Shown one piece after another: positions 1 through 8,679 of a stretch of 26,890 nt of DNA (position 1 is the stretch's first letter; every line of letters starts with the position of its first letter). Below the pieces are notes generated by a model, which saw only the letters and a list, made by a program, of their open reading frames with translations, did no database searches and had not been told where the DNA came from. Position numbers and translations under genes: made by a program. The stretch lies in NCBI GenBank assembly GCA_045402695.1, contig JAWPNA010000149.1:1-26890 (forward strand), given 5' to 3'. Source of the DNA: JAWPNA01 sp045402695. Its GTDB lineage: Bacteria > Acidobacteriota > Polarisedimenticolia > JACPZX01 > DASXTC01.

Positions 1-633
1 GAGAAAGGTCCCCTTGAGCATGGCGCGGGTGACCGTCACGAATCGGGACAGCAGTCTGTCCTTGTCCCGTTGCGGCATCGGCATGAAGCCGAGGATCTGG
101 CCCAGGATGGTACGGCCGTCGATCAAGAAGCAAAACATGGCGTACAGCATGACCACGAGCTGGAACAGAAATGAGACCGTGCCTCCGGCCACGGCGGAGA
201 GGCTGCTCGCGAGATACGCCCCGGCCTTGCCCGCCAACTCGGCCGCGCGCGCGGTGATCTGCGTCTGATAGGGGCGCAGCCGCTCCAGGATCGGAAACTG
301 CTCGAGGAGCCGCTGCGGGATCTGGTCGCGCGCTCCGACCTGATCGGCGATCCAGGGACTCACTTGCTGCGTGATGTCAACCGCCTGGGAGGTCACCATC
401 CCGAGAAACAGCACGAGCGGGATGATGACCACGATCATGACGGCAAGGATGATCGCCGCGGCGGTCAAGTTCTCCCGCCCCCGCAGGCGAGGCAGCAGCC
501 AGTCATAGGCCGGCTGGAGCATCGCCGTGAACAGCGCGGCCATCATCAACGAGACAAGGAACGGTCGAATGAGAGCGACGAACAGGCCGGAGATCACCAG
601 GAGCAGCACGAGCAGGAAGCGTTTCTCGGTCAT
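1..633 (-). CDS. AI-2E family transporter (PerM/YdiK-like), 3' end outside window
   Basis: Only the first 211 codons are inside the window and the reading frame is still open at position 1. The protein starts MTEKRFLLVLLLVISG and has an N-terminal hydrophobic pair (about residues 5-40), a further long hydrophobic stretch at about residues 60-85 (IILAVMIVVIIPLVLFLG), then an amphipathic region, then another membrane segment (about 150-175). This spacing and the text around TAAAIILAVM are typical of the AI-2E transporter family (PF01594), whose members are about 350 residues long and have been linked to autoinducer-2 export or Na+/H+ exchange; the substrate here is unknown. The ATG is preceded by GAGGAGG about 9 bases upstream. 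The gene begins 21 bases after the stop of the exported protein upstream, so the two are probably co-transcribed. Confidence 0.85.
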   Translation of the reverse strand, partial: MTEKRFLLVLLLVISGLFVALIRPFLVSLMMAALFTAMLQPAYDWLLPRLRGRENLTAAAIILAVMIVVIIPLVLFLGMVTSQAVDITQQVSPWIADQVGARDQIPQRLLEQFPILERLRPYQTQITARAAELAGKAGAYLASSLSAVAGGTVSFLFQLVVMLYAMFCFLIDGRTILGQILGFMPMPQRDKDRLLSRFVTVTRAMLKGTFL

Positions 634-654
634 CGACGGAACCTCCTCGGCCCC

Positions 655-1728
655 TTACTCCGCCGCGGGGCGGTCGGAGGTCGGGGGCGCTGCCTGAGAT
701 CCTTTCTCCAGGCTGGCCAGCACCTGCTCAAACCACTTCCGGACTTCCTTTTCCATGATCTTCCTGCCCACGCCATGTCTCGTCCCGCTCATGAAGCCGG
801 CCACCTGGTCTGTGGATGTCCGGTTGAGGTAGAACACGAGCGTCTTGGCGCCCTGGGGGAGAAGTCCGTAGAAGATCTGTAGGGAGTTGTACGACTGACC
901 GACGTAGAACTGCCGTTCGGCCGCCAGGGCGATCCCTTCTTTCACCTGCAGCATCCGGTGCGACAGGATGAACGTCGGACGGTCCTGGATGTTCTGCTGG
1001 AGCCAGAGGAACTTGTTCTCGATGGCCGACTGCTCACCTTTGGGATAGTTGACGTAGGCGTCGAACACCGCCGGGTACTCCTTCGCGAGAAGCTGAGCCG
1101 CATTTGCCGCCTTGCGCAGCTCCTCGGCCGGGCTGGCCGTCTTGCCTCCGTCACGGGCGTACGGCTCGACGCCGGACAGACCGCGCTGCGTGTAAGCCCG
1201 AAGCCGGTCCCGCAGCACGCCCCGGTACTCGGAGACCACCGCAGCGGCGCACGCGGGGTCGGTGCCGCAGGCCTTCGACCCGAACCGCTTGCGCAGCTCC
1301 GCGAAGCGGCCCAACTCCCCGGCGCTGAGATTGAACTTGGAGCCAGGCTCGACCTGGAGAAGATCGTTGATCTCGGAGGCCTGAGCCTGGGTGAACCCAG
1401 CGTTGTCGAATGCCTTCTCGCCCGGGGAGCCGTCACCGAGGTCTCCGTGCGAGAGGAACTCGCGGTTGATCTCGAGTCCTTTCCCGGAGCGAGCGAAGTC
1501 CAGCAGGCGAGACATCGGGACGGGCGCGAGCACCGCCATGGTGATCGACAGCTCCTTGTCGCTCAATTCCGGGAAGGCGCGGGAGACGATCTCGCCCTGG
1601 TTCAGCCTTGCCTGTTCGTCGGCGGTGAAGCCCAACGACTGAAAGAGCTTCTCCGCTGTCGCCGCCGTATCGGCGGGGGCCGGGTTCGCGAGGAAAGCCG
1701 CGATCACCATTGCGCATGTGCCGAGCAT
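655..1728 (-). CDS. exported protein of unknown function, 357 aa
   Basis: I do not recognise this protein. The start at 1728 is chosen because AGGAGG lies 7-8 bases upstream of the ATG and because it opens directly into a signal peptide (MLGTCAMVIAAFLANPAPAD, likely cut near residue 20). An in-frame extension to 1866 exists but has no signal peptide and is Arg-rich. The mature part is mostly helical and soluble, with no second membrane segment. It has two cysteines close together (SKACGTDPACAAA, about residues 150-160), which could form a disulfide in the periplasm. The C-terminal part (about 230-335) is the best-ordered segment, with many aromatic residues and the text YGLLPQGAKTLVFYLNRTST; the tail is low-complexity. 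It lies just upstream of the AI-2E family gene in the same direction, so a shared envelope role is possible but is inference. Confidence 0.75.
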   Translation of the reverse strand: MLGTCAMVIAAFLANPAPADTAATAEKLFQSLGFTADEQARLNQGEIVSRAFPELSDKELSITMAVLAPVPMSRLLDFARSGKGLEINREFLSHGDLGDGSPGEKAFDNAGFTQAQASEINDLLQVEPGSKFNLSAGELGRFAELRKRFGSKACGTDPACAAAVVSEYRGVLRDRLRAYTQRGLSGVEPYARDGGKTASPAEELRKAANAAQLLAKEYPAVFDAYVNYPKGEQSAIENKFLWLQQNIQDRPTFILSHRMLQVKEGIALAAERQFYVGQSYNSLQIFYGLLPQGAKTLVFYLNRTSTDQVAGFMSGTRHGVGRKIMEKEVRKWFEQVLASLEKGSQAAPPTSDRPAAE

Positions 1729-1924
1729 CGGGGACCTCCTGTATCGTATCGGGCCGCGGGCCCGTATCAGCAAGGACTGACGACAGCGCAAGAGAATACC
1801 ACGGCCGCCCCAGGCCGCGACGGCGTGATCTACTGGCGGCCGTCGCCGTCGGAGTATCCACATCAAGTCGGCAATGGCCCGGCTCGATCTTCATCTCGAT
1901 CACGTGGAGGCGGAAAGGGAGTCA

Positions 1925-3634
1925 ATGTCGACCAGGCGCTCCTTCTGGACGTCGATGATCGGGGCGCTGGTACTGTCGGTGACGATGCCGCTCGCAGTGC
2001 AGACGGCTCCTGGCGTGGCTCCCGGGCTGACACCCGCCGAGACTCCCACGGTGGCCAAGGAGTCCAGCGAGGCGCTCGCCCCCGAGCCGGCCCTCGTGGT
2101 GGTGTTCAACCGGCCCATCGTCATCCTGCGTGCGTCGCTGTTCGGAATCTCCCCACAACAGCGGGCGGAGAGGGCGCAGGAACGGATTGGAGCGTTCCTC
2201 TCCGAAGATCCAGTCGGAGAGGTCTCGACGCGCACGATCACCGAGGGAGTGATGATCCGCATTGGTGGGAAGGATGCCCTCGTGTTCGCGCGGGGCGACG
2301 TGGACCTGCTGGCCGAGGAGACGATCGAGGAAGGTGTGGAGCAGACCGTTCGACGCCTGCGTAGCGCCATCGCCGACATGGAGAAGCAGCATCAATGGCC
2401 CTTTCTTGCCCGGGCCGCCGGATTGGTTCTTGCCGCCACGGCGCTGTTCGGCCTTGCCGTCTGGGTGACCTGGCGTTCTTCGCGCTGGATTCTGCCGCGC
2501 GTGGTCCGGGCGGAGCAGGGCGTCAGTGAACGGCTCGTCAAGAGCGGCTTCGAAGTGCTCAGCCATGTGACCCCGATCTCCGAGTTCCTCGTGCGGCTCG
2601 CGGTCGGGGCGATGTTCGGCTTCTGCGCCTACGCCTGGCTCGCGTTCTGCCTGCGGGAGTTCCCCTACACGCAGCCGTGGGGAAAGGGCTTGGGCGCTTT
2701 CCTGGTCTCGACGCTGTCCGGAATGGCGCTGGGGGTCGTGAGAACGCTGCCCGGCCTGTTCGTGGTCGTCGTCATCGTGGTGGCGACCCGCTTCGCGGAG
2801 AAGCTCATCCGCTCCTTCTTCTCCGCCATCCAGGAGGGGCGCGCCACGGTGGGCTGGCTGGAGCCGGAGGCCGCCAGAGCCACCTCCCAACTCGTGGCGG
2901 TCCTCATCTGGGTCTTCGCCGTCGTCATGATGTATCCGTACCTGCCGGGGAGCGGGAGTCTGGCGTTCCAGGGAATGAGCGTCTTTCTGGGCGTGCTGGT
3001 CTCCTTGGGCGCCAGCGGTGTGGTGGGCCAGTTCACCAGCGGATTGGTTCTGATGTACTCACGGGCGCTCAAGCCGGGCGACTTCGTGCGCGTGGGCGAC
3101 CACGAAGGCACGGTGGTGTCGCTCGGCTTTCTCTCGGCCAAGCTCCTGACAAAGAAGAACGAGGAGGTGTACGTGCCGAACACGGTCCTCATGGGCACGA
3201 CGGTGAAGAACTTCAGCCGGAGGGCTCAGATCGAGGGGGTCATCCTGTACACGACGATCACCATCGGCTACAACGCGCCGTGGCGGCAGGTGCATGCGAT
3301 GTTGCTCGAAGCCGCCAAGCGCACGCCGGGCCTGCTCCAACAGCCACTTCCTTTCGTGCTGCAGACCGCGCTTTCCGACTTCTACGTCGAGTACCAGCTC
3401 AACGCATACCTCGAACGGCCGGCCGAGCGCCTGGCGACACTGTCGACCCTGCGCCAGCGGATCCAGGATCTGTTCAACGAGCACGGCGTGCAGATCATGT
3501 CGCCGCACTACGAATCGGATCCGGCCGGCCCGGTGCTCGCGCCGAAGGAGACCTGGTATGCCAAGCCGGCTCCGCCGCCGGAGACGGAAGCCTCCTCCGG
3601 GAATGCCGTGGACGGGCGGAGTCTCGTGAAATAG
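1925..3634 (+). CDS. mechanosensitive ion channel, MscS family, with exported N-terminal domain
   Basis: 569 residues, longer than E. coli MscS (286). Residues 1-30 form a signal-like hydrophobic segment, followed by a soluble, probably periplasmic region to about 155. Then come four or five membrane helices (near 160-185, 220-245, 250-300, 320-340 and 345-380). The last is the pore helix, rich in Gly and Ala (LGASGVVGQFTSGLVLM, from about 361). It leads into the MscS beta domain (KPGDFVRVGDHEGTVVSLG, then NEEVYVPNTVLMGTTVKNF) and a C-terminal alpha/beta domain. The family opens under membrane tension to release solutes during osmotic downshock. The ATG at 1925 has GGGAG a few bases upstream; an earlier in-frame ATG at 1874 adds 17 charged residues and breaks the signal-like start. 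The gene heads a plus-strand run with the next gene 13 bases away. Confidence 0.9.
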   Translation: MSTRRSFWTSMIGALVLSVTMPLAVQTAPGVAPGLTPAETPTVAKESSEALAPEPALVVVFNRPIVILRASLFGISPQQRAERAQERIGAFLSEDPVGEVSTRTITEGVMIRIGGKDALVFARGDVDLLAEETIEEGVEQTVRRLRSAIADMEKQHQWPFLARAAGLVLAATALFGLAVWVTWRSSRWILPRVVRAEQGVSERLVKSGFEVLSHVTPISEFLVRLAVGAMFGFCAYAWLAFCLREFPYTQPWGKGLGAFLVSTLSGMALGVVRTLPGLFVVVVIVVATRFAEKLIRSFFSAIQEGRATVGWLEPEAARATSQLVAVLIWVFAVVMMYPYLPGSGSLAFQGMSVFLGVLVSLGASGVVGQFTSGLVLMYSRALKPGDFVRVGDHEGTVVSLGFLSAKLLTKKNEEVYVPNTVLMGTTVKNFSRRAQIEGVILYTTITIGYNAPWRQVHAMLLEAAKRTPGLLQQPLPFVLQTALSDFYVEYQLNAYLERPAERLATLSTLRQRIQDLFNEHGVQIMSPHYESDPAGPVLAPKETWYAKPAPPPETEASSGNAVDGRSLVK

Positions 3635-3647
3635 ACTGGCTCGCGTG

Positions 3648-4283
3648 ATGCCACAATCCCGCGTCAGTCCATTGCCCTTGATGCTGGCCCTCCTGGTGAC
3701 CGCCGCTTTGGCCGCCACGAAGCCGTACACCATCTCCGCGGCGCGCAAGGACGAAGCGGGCAAGTGGCGGCAGGCCGATGTGCTGGAAGAGACACGGCTC
3801 GGAGTCGGTTTCGAAATCAAGTTCCTCGATCCGGCGGCGGCGCGCGCCGCCATCAAGACGGGGCTGGGAAAAGACCTCGATCTCCTTCCGGGTCGCATCG
3901 ATGAGCACAAGCCCGGCTTTCTCGCCTTCGTCCTGCAGGTGAACAACAACGGGCAGCAGGATGTCTACTTCAACCCCGCACAGGCCCGCCTGATCAGCGA
4001 CAGAGGCGACGTGAAGTTCGCTCTCGACTACAGCGCGCTGTACGAGGTGGCCCGCAAGCTCGGACCGGACGCCCCCAGCCTGGACGAGCTGGCCACCATC
4101 ACCTTCGACCGCGCGGTGACCATCCGCGCGCGAGGGAGCATCAGGAAGCTGATCGTCTTCGATGCGCCGCGAGAGGACGTGTACAAAGCGCTGGAGGTCC
4201 ATCTGTACGAGGTCAACGTCGGCCCGATCTCGGTGGACGTGGTCTTCCCCTTCAGGAAGTTCTTCGAGAAGCGGGGTGGTTAG
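3648..4283 (+). CDS. small exported protein of unknown function, 211 aa
   Basis: Not recognised. It has a signal peptide (about residues 1-22, hydrophobic core LPLMLALLVTAALAA) and a mature part of about 190 residues that looks beta-rich. It includes GFLAFVLQVNNNGQQDVYFN, a pattern often seen in immunoglobulin-like or transthyretin-like exported domains of lipoproteins, though no lipobox cysteine is present. GTG at 3645 and ATG at 3648 are adjacent; the ATG is preferred, and neither has a strong ribosome binding site. The last 8 bases overlap the GTG of folD, so it is coupled to the housekeeping run downstream and to the MscS gene upstream. Function cannot be inferred beyond envelope location. 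Confidence 0.75.
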   Translation: MPQSRVSPLPLMLALLVTAALAATKPYTISAARKDEAGKWRQADVLEETRLGVGFEIKFLDPAAARAAIKTGLGKDLDLLPGRIDEHKPGFLAFVLQVNNNGQQDVYFNPAQARLISDRGDVKFALDYSALYEVARKLGPDAPSLDELATITFDRAVTIRARGSIRKLIVFDAPREDVYKALEVHLYEVNVGPISVDVVFPFRKFFEKRGG

Positions 4284-5193
4284 GCTCCTCGACGGGAAGG
4301 CGGCGGCCGCCGCGATCCGCGCGGAGGTGGCCGCGGGCGTGCGGTCGCTGACCGAGCGCGGGGCCGCGGCCCCCTGCCTCGCGGCCGTCCTGGTTGGAGA
4401 CAACCCCGCGTCCCGCATCTACGTGCGCAACAAGTTGAAGGCATGCCAGGAGGCCGGCATCATCCCGCACGAGCACAAGCTGCCCGCGACGACGCCGCGG
4501 TCCGAGCTGCTGTCTCTCGTGCGGGGCCTGGGGGAGGACCCGCAGGTGGACGGTATCCTGGTGCAGATGCCCCTGCCGGACCACATCAACGCGCGCGCGA
4601 TCATAGAGGCCACCGACCCGACGAAGGACGTGGATGGATTCCATCCTATTAATGTGGGTCGCCTCTGGTCGGGACAGCCGGGATTCGTCCCCTGCACGCC
4701 GCTGGGCGTGATCGAGCTGCTGCAGCGCGAGAAGATCCCGATCGAAGGGGCCGAGGCGGTCGTGGTGGGGCGCAGCGATATCGTGGGTCGGCCGATGGCG
4801 GCGCTGCTGCTCCACCGGCACGCGACCGTCACCATTTGCCACTCGCGCACGCGGGATCTCGCGAAGGTGGCTGCCCGCGCCGACATCCTCGTGGCGGCGA
4901 TCGGCAGGCCCGCCTTCATCACGCGCGAGTTCATCAGGCCCGGGGCGACCGTCGTGGACGTGGGGATCAACCAGGTCACCGATGAAAAGCGGGCCGTCGA
5001 GCTGTTCGGTGACGATCCCCGCCGCATCGAGGAGGTCCGGCAGAAGGGGTACACGCTGGTGGGGGACGTGCATCCCCTTCACGTGCGGGAACGCGCGGGA
5101 GCCTTCACTCCCGTGCCGGGGGGCGTGGGGCCTCTCACGATCGCGCTGCTGCTGAGAAACACCCTCGCGTCGGCGCGCGCGAGGCGCGGATGA
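4276..5193 (+). CDS. folD: bifunctional methylenetetrahydrofolate dehydrogenase / methenyltetrahydrofolate cyclohydrolase FolD
   Basis: 305 residues (E. coli FolD 288). It interconverts 5,10-methylene-, 5,10-methenyl- and 10-formyl-tetrahydrofolate with NADP in the cytosol, supplying one-carbon units for purines and formyl-Met-tRNA. The family signatures are complete: the YVRNKLKAC segment with catalytic-type Tyr49 and Lys53, DGILVQMPLP, KDVDGFHPINVGRL, PCTPLGVIELL, the dinucleotide-binding VVVGRSDIVGRPMA, VVDVGINQV and the C-terminal PVPGGVGPLT. The start is a GTG at 4276 that overlaps the previous stop; it places the usual RLLDGKAAA opening three residues in, and upstream in-frame sequence is Arg/Ser-rich and unlike FolD. 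The stop overlaps the coaE ATG (ATGA), so translation is coupled. Confidence 0.97.
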   Translation: MVRLLDGKAAAAAIRAEVAAGVRSLTERGAAAPCLAAVLVGDNPASRIYVRNKLKACQEAGIIPHEHKLPATTPRSELLSLVRGLGEDPQVDGILVQMPLPDHINARAIIEATDPTKDVDGFHPINVGRLWSGQPGFVPCTPLGVIELLQREKIPIEGAEAVVVGRSDIVGRPMAALLLHRHATVTICHSRTRDLAKVAARADILVAAIGRPAFITREFIRPGATVVDVGINQVTDEKRAVELFGDDPRRIEEVRQKGYTLVGDVHPLHVRERAGAFTPVPGGVGPLTIALLLRNTLASARARRG

Positions 5194-5858
5194 CCTCGAC
5201 CGCCGGCCCGTCTCGCAGGATCCTCTCCGTGGGACTGACCGGCGGGATCGCCTGCGGCCGGACGACGGTTTGCGCGATCCTCGCACGGCTAGGCGCCTGC
5301 GTCATCGACATGGACGATCTGGCCCATGCTCTGGTGGCGCCCGGCGGCGAGGCGGTTTCGAAGGTGGCCGAGGCGTTCGGCGACCGTGTCAAAGACGCGC
5401 GCGGCGGGATCGATCGCAAGGCGCTGGGAAGGATCGTGTTTCGCGACCCCGCCCGGAGGGCCGCACTGGAGGCGATCCTGCATCCCATGATCCGCGCCGA
5501 GTCGGAAAAGATCATCGGCGAGTTCGCGCGCACCCGAGGGCGCGGCATCGCCGTCACCGACGCCGCGCTTCTGGTTGAGACCGGAGCGCACCGCCGTTAC
5601 GATCGGCTGGTGGTGGTGGCCTGCGATCCGCGCCTGCAGATCAGGCGCTTGATGGCCAGGGACAGTCTGTCCGAGGAAGAGGCGCGCGCCCGCATCGCCG
5701 CTCAGGCCCCTCTGGAGGAAAAGCTGAAGCTGTCCGACCATGTCATCGATACATCCGGCACCCTGGCCGAGACGGAGTCGCGCGCGCACCAAGTGTACGC
5801 GCTGCTGCTCGATGAGCTGGACCGGGCGCTTGATCCGCCCGAGCGGAGGCGGACGTGA
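5190..5858 (+). CDS. coaE: dephospho-CoA kinase CoaE, with an altered P-loop
   Basis: 222 residues, normal for CoaE, which phosphorylates the ribose 3'-hydroxyl of dephospho-CoA in the last step of CoA synthesis. Family features are VGLTGGI at residues 14-20, VIDMDDLAHAL (dephospho-CoA contact), HPMIRAESEKI, and the lid and adenine region DRLVVVACDPRLQIRRLMARD followed by HVIDTSGTLAETE. The P-loop reads GGIACGRTT: residue 24, which should be the Walker A lysine, is arginine (CGG at 5259-5261). The rest of the protein is intact with no frameshift. It starts inside folD (ATGA overlap) and its stop overlaps the GTG of tldD. The pantothenate genes of the same pathway lie 5 kb away on the other strand. 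Confidence 0.93.
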   Translation: MTSTAGPSRRILSVGLTGGIACGRTTVCAILARLGACVIDMDDLAHALVAPGGEAVSKVAEAFGDRVKDARGGIDRKALGRIVFRDPARRAALEAILHPMIRAESEKIIGEFARTRGRGIAVTDAALLVETGAHRRYDRLVVVACDPRLQIRRLMARDSLSEEEARARIAAQAPLEEKLKLSDHVIDTSGTLAETESRAHQVYALLLDELDRALDPPERRRT

Positions 5859-7297
5859 TCGACCGGGATCTATCGCGCGAGATTTTGCAGACCGCGCTGG
5901 CCAGGGGCGGCGACTCGGCGGAGTTGTTCGCCGAGCGCGCGTTCGCCACGACCCTGAAGCTGGACGGAGGCCGTCTCGAGGAAGCTGTCGCCGGAGTCGA
6001 TCAGGGCGTGGGGCTCAGCCTCGTGGATGGGGAGCGCACGCTGTTCGCCAACGGCAACAAGATGGACCGCGAATCGCTGCTGCTGATGGCCGAGCGCCTG
6101 GCGCGCGCCGGCACGCCGGCTTCGTTTCCACCGGGATCGGGCACGGGTTCCCCAGCCGCACACGCCACCCCCGGCGCTCAGTTCCCTCCTGAGGTCTCGT
6201 TCGTGGAGACGCCCCTGATGCTGGTCTCCCCGATCATCGTGTCGCCCGCGGCCGTCCCCATGGAGCGCAAGGTGGAGATCCTGAGACGCTCGGATTCCGC
6301 GGCGCGAGGCTTCGACCGGAGGATCGCGCAAGTGACCGCGTTCTACCGCGACGCCGAGCAGCAGGTACTGGTGGCCGACTCGGACGGGACCTGGGCGGCC
6401 GAGACGCGGCAGTACATCACGCTGTACGTGAGCGCCGTGGCGAAGGCGGGAGACGACATTCGCACGGGCATGGAGTCGCGCAGCCAGACGCGCGGATTCG
6501 AGTTCTTCGACACCAACCTGCCCGAGGATGTCGGCCGCGAGGCGGCGCGCTTGGCCGTGCACCAGCTCGTTGCGAAGCCGGCGCCCGCTGGGACCTTCAC
6601 GGTCGTGCTCTCCTCGAAGGCGGGCGGCACGATGGTGCACGAGGCGTGCGGGCACGGCCTGGAGGCCGACTTCATCCAGAAGTCGCTGTCGGTGTATGCG
6701 GGCAAGCTGTCCCAGCGCGTGGCATCGACGCTGCTCACGGTGGTGGACGACGGCACGCTGCCCAACATGCGCGGCTCCTCGGCGTGCGATGACGAAGGAG
6801 TACCCACCACGCGCACGGTGCTGATCGATCGCGGCATCCTCATGGGGTTCCTGCACAGCCGGAAAACGGCGCGCGCGATGAACCACCGCCCCACGGGCCA
6901 CGGGCGCCGCGAATCGTACCGGCACCTGCCGCTGCCGCGGATGCGCAACACCCTCATCCTGCCGGGCGGCACTCCGCCGGCGGAGATCATCGCCGGTGTG
7001 AAGGAAGGAATCCTGGTCTGCAGGATGGGAGGCGGCGAGGTGGACGTCGCCACCGGCAACTTCGTCTTCAACTGCTCCGAGGCGTACATGATCAGAAACG
7101 GGAAGGTCGCCGAACCGATCCGTGACGCCACCCTCATCGGCAACGGACCCGAGGTGATGAGCGCAATCGACAGGGTCGGCAACGACCTCGGTTACGGCGT
7201 GGGCACCTGCGGCAAGGAGGGGCAGCAGGTCCCCGTGGCCGACGCTCAGCCGACCCTGCGCATACCGCGCGTCACGGTGGGAGGGGTGGCCTCATGA
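5855..7297 (+). CDS. tldD: TldD metalloprotease subunit
   Basis: 480 residues, matching the TldD half of the TldD/TldE heterodimeric zinc protease, which removes leader peptides from modified peptides such as microcin B17 and degrades unfolded peptides. The zinc-binding HExxxH motif is present at His262-Glu263...His267 (MVHEACGHGLEAD). The flanking conserved text is also present: GSSACDDEGVPTTRTVLIDRG would be the substrate-cleft strand, and the C-terminal MGGGEVDVATGNFVFNCSEA is typical. An insertion rich in Pro, Gly and Ser lies around residues 90-110. The start is a GTG at 5855 overlapping the coaE stop. The stop overlaps the start of the partner gene at 7294, as expected for subunits made in equal amounts. 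Confidence 0.95.
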   Translation: MIDRDLSREILQTALARGGDSAELFAERAFATTLKLDGGRLEEAVAGVDQGVGLSLVDGERTLFANGNKMDRESLLLMAERLARAGTPASFPPGSGTGSPAAHATPGAQFPPEVSFVETPLMLVSPIIVSPAAVPMERKVEILRRSDSAARGFDRRIAQVTAFYRDAEQQVLVADSDGTWAAETRQYITLYVSAVAKAGDDIRTGMESRSQTRGFEFFDTNLPEDVGREAARLAVHQLVAKPAPAGTFTVVLSSKAGGTMVHEACGHGLEADFIQKSLSVYAGKLSQRVASTLLTVVDDGTLPNMRGSSACDDEGVPTTRTVLIDRGILMGFLHSRKTARAMNHRPTGHGRRESYRHLPLPRMRNTLILPGGTPPAEIIAGVKEGILVCRMGGGEVDVATGNFVFNCSEAYMIRNGKVAEPIRDATLIGNGPEVMSAIDRVGNDLGYGVGTCGKEGQQVPVADAQPTLRIPRVTVGGVAS

Positions 7298-8643
7298 TGC
7301 GCGAGGCCGAGACGATCCTCGACGAGGCCCTCCAGATCCTCGGGGACTGCAAGGTCCAGGGGGGCGAGGTCTATCTCGAGGACCACACGGTCTTCAGCGT
7401 AGGGGTTGCTTCGGGGAAAATCGAGAGTCTCGAGACGCAGGATGTGCGCGGCGCCGGGCTGCGGCTCTTCGACCGGGGGCACGTCGCCTTCAGCTACACG
7501 TCGGACGTGTCGGCGGAAGGGCTGCGTGAGGCCGCGCTCATGGCGCGATCGTTGCTGGCGCTGTCGGACCCGGATGAGGCGAACCGCCTGCCCGAAACCG
7601 ACGCCGTCTCGGCGCCGGAGCCCGACATCCACGATCCGCTGCTGGCGCGCGTCGATCCTCAGGAGAAGATCGGCGTGGCGCGGAGAATGGAGGACGCGGC
7701 GCGGGCGGCCGACGCGCGCGTCACGCGGGTGCGACTGAGCCGCTATACCGACGTGATCGGGTGTGTCGGGGTCGCCGGCACGGCGGGGCTGCGGCGAATC
7801 TGGCCATTCACGAGAGCGTACGCCTCGATCGAGCTGAACGCGGAGCAGGGAAGCGACATGCAGAGCGGCTACTACGCCGACTTCGCGATCCGCTTCACGG
7901 GGCTGGACCCGGCGCACGTGGGGCGTGAGGCGGCACGTCACGCGGCGCAGAAGCTGGGCGCGACGCGCACACCGACGCGCCGGGCCAACCTGGTGCTCGA
8001 TCCATCCGTGGCGGCGAGCCTGCTGGAGTCGATCGCGCCCGCGCTTTACGCCGACAACGTGCTGAAGGGAAAGTCCCTGCTCGGTCCACGCGCCGGCCAG
8101 GCCGTGGCGGCCGCGAAGGTGACGCTGCTGGACGACGGCCGCTTGCCCGGCGCGGACCACTCCTCACCATACGACGCCGAGGGAGTGGCCACGCGCGCGA
8201 CGATGCTAATCGAAGGAGGCGTGCTCAAAGGGTTCCTGCACTCCGCCTACACGTCCGTGCGGATGAAGTGCGCTCCCACCGGCAACGCCTCGAGGCGGTC
8301 CTTCCTCTCGCCTCCTCGAATCTCCCCCTCAAACCTGTACCTGCACCCGACCGGGATCGCGCGCGAGACGCTGATGGCGGAAGCGGGCAACGGCATCTTC
8401 ATCACGGAAGTGATGGGGCTGCACACCATCGATCCGATCTCGGGCGACTTCTCCCTGGGCGCCTCCGGACTGGAGCTGCGCGCGGGCCGGCTGGAAGGGC
8501 CGGTGGATCGGATCGGGATCGCGGGCAACGTCCTGGATCTGCTGCGCTCCATTGGCGGCGTTGCCGGCGACGTCAGGCTCATGCCAGGAGGTGGCGCCGG
8601 CTCCTCCACGCTGCTGGCCGACATCTCGGTCAGCGGGACCTGA
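7294..8643 (+). CDS. pmbA: TldE/PmbA, partner subunit of TldD
   Basis: 449 residues. TldE (PmbA) is the homologue of TldD without the zinc site; it completes the heterodimer and encloses the catalytic chamber. As expected there is no HExxH motif. Family text includes KGKSLLGPRAGQAVA, the PYDAEGVATRATMLIEGGVL segment, the Gly-rich ITEVMGLHTIDPISGDFSLG and the C-terminal GNVLDLLRSIGG. ATG codons at 7294 and 7297 are both possible starts; the first overlaps the tldD stop (ATGA). Why this pair sits with folate and CoA genes is not clear, and no ribosomal-peptide precursor or modification enzyme is visible in the window. Confidence 0.94.
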   Translation: MMREAETILDEALQILGDCKVQGGEVYLEDHTVFSVGVASGKIESLETQDVRGAGLRLFDRGHVAFSYTSDVSAEGLREAALMARSLLALSDPDEANRLPETDAVSAPEPDIHDPLLARVDPQEKIGVARRMEDAARAADARVTRVRLSRYTDVIGCVGVAGTAGLRRIWPFTRAYASIELNAEQGSDMQSGYYADFAIRFTGLDPAHVGREAARHAAQKLGATRTPTRRANLVLDPSVAASLLESIAPALYADNVLKGKSLLGPRAGQAVAAAKVTLLDDGRLPGADHSSPYDAEGVATRATMLIEGGVLKGFLHSAYTSVRMKCAPTGNASRRSFLSPPRISPSNLYLHPTGIARETLMAEAGNGIFITEVMGLHTIDPISGDFSLGASGLELRAGRLEGPVDRIGIAGNVLDLLRSIGGVAGDVRLMPGGGAGSSTLLADISVSGT

Positions 8644-8679
8644 AGGCCTCGCATTGCGGGCGGCGACGGCGGAGGCGGC

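Noticed and set aside
1755..1780. GC-rich palindrome (CGGGCC...GGCCCG) flanked by GTATC/GTATC in the divergent gap between the exported protein and MscS, as an operator.
   Set aside because: The flanks do not pair, and short GC palindromes are expected by chance in DNA this rich in GC.
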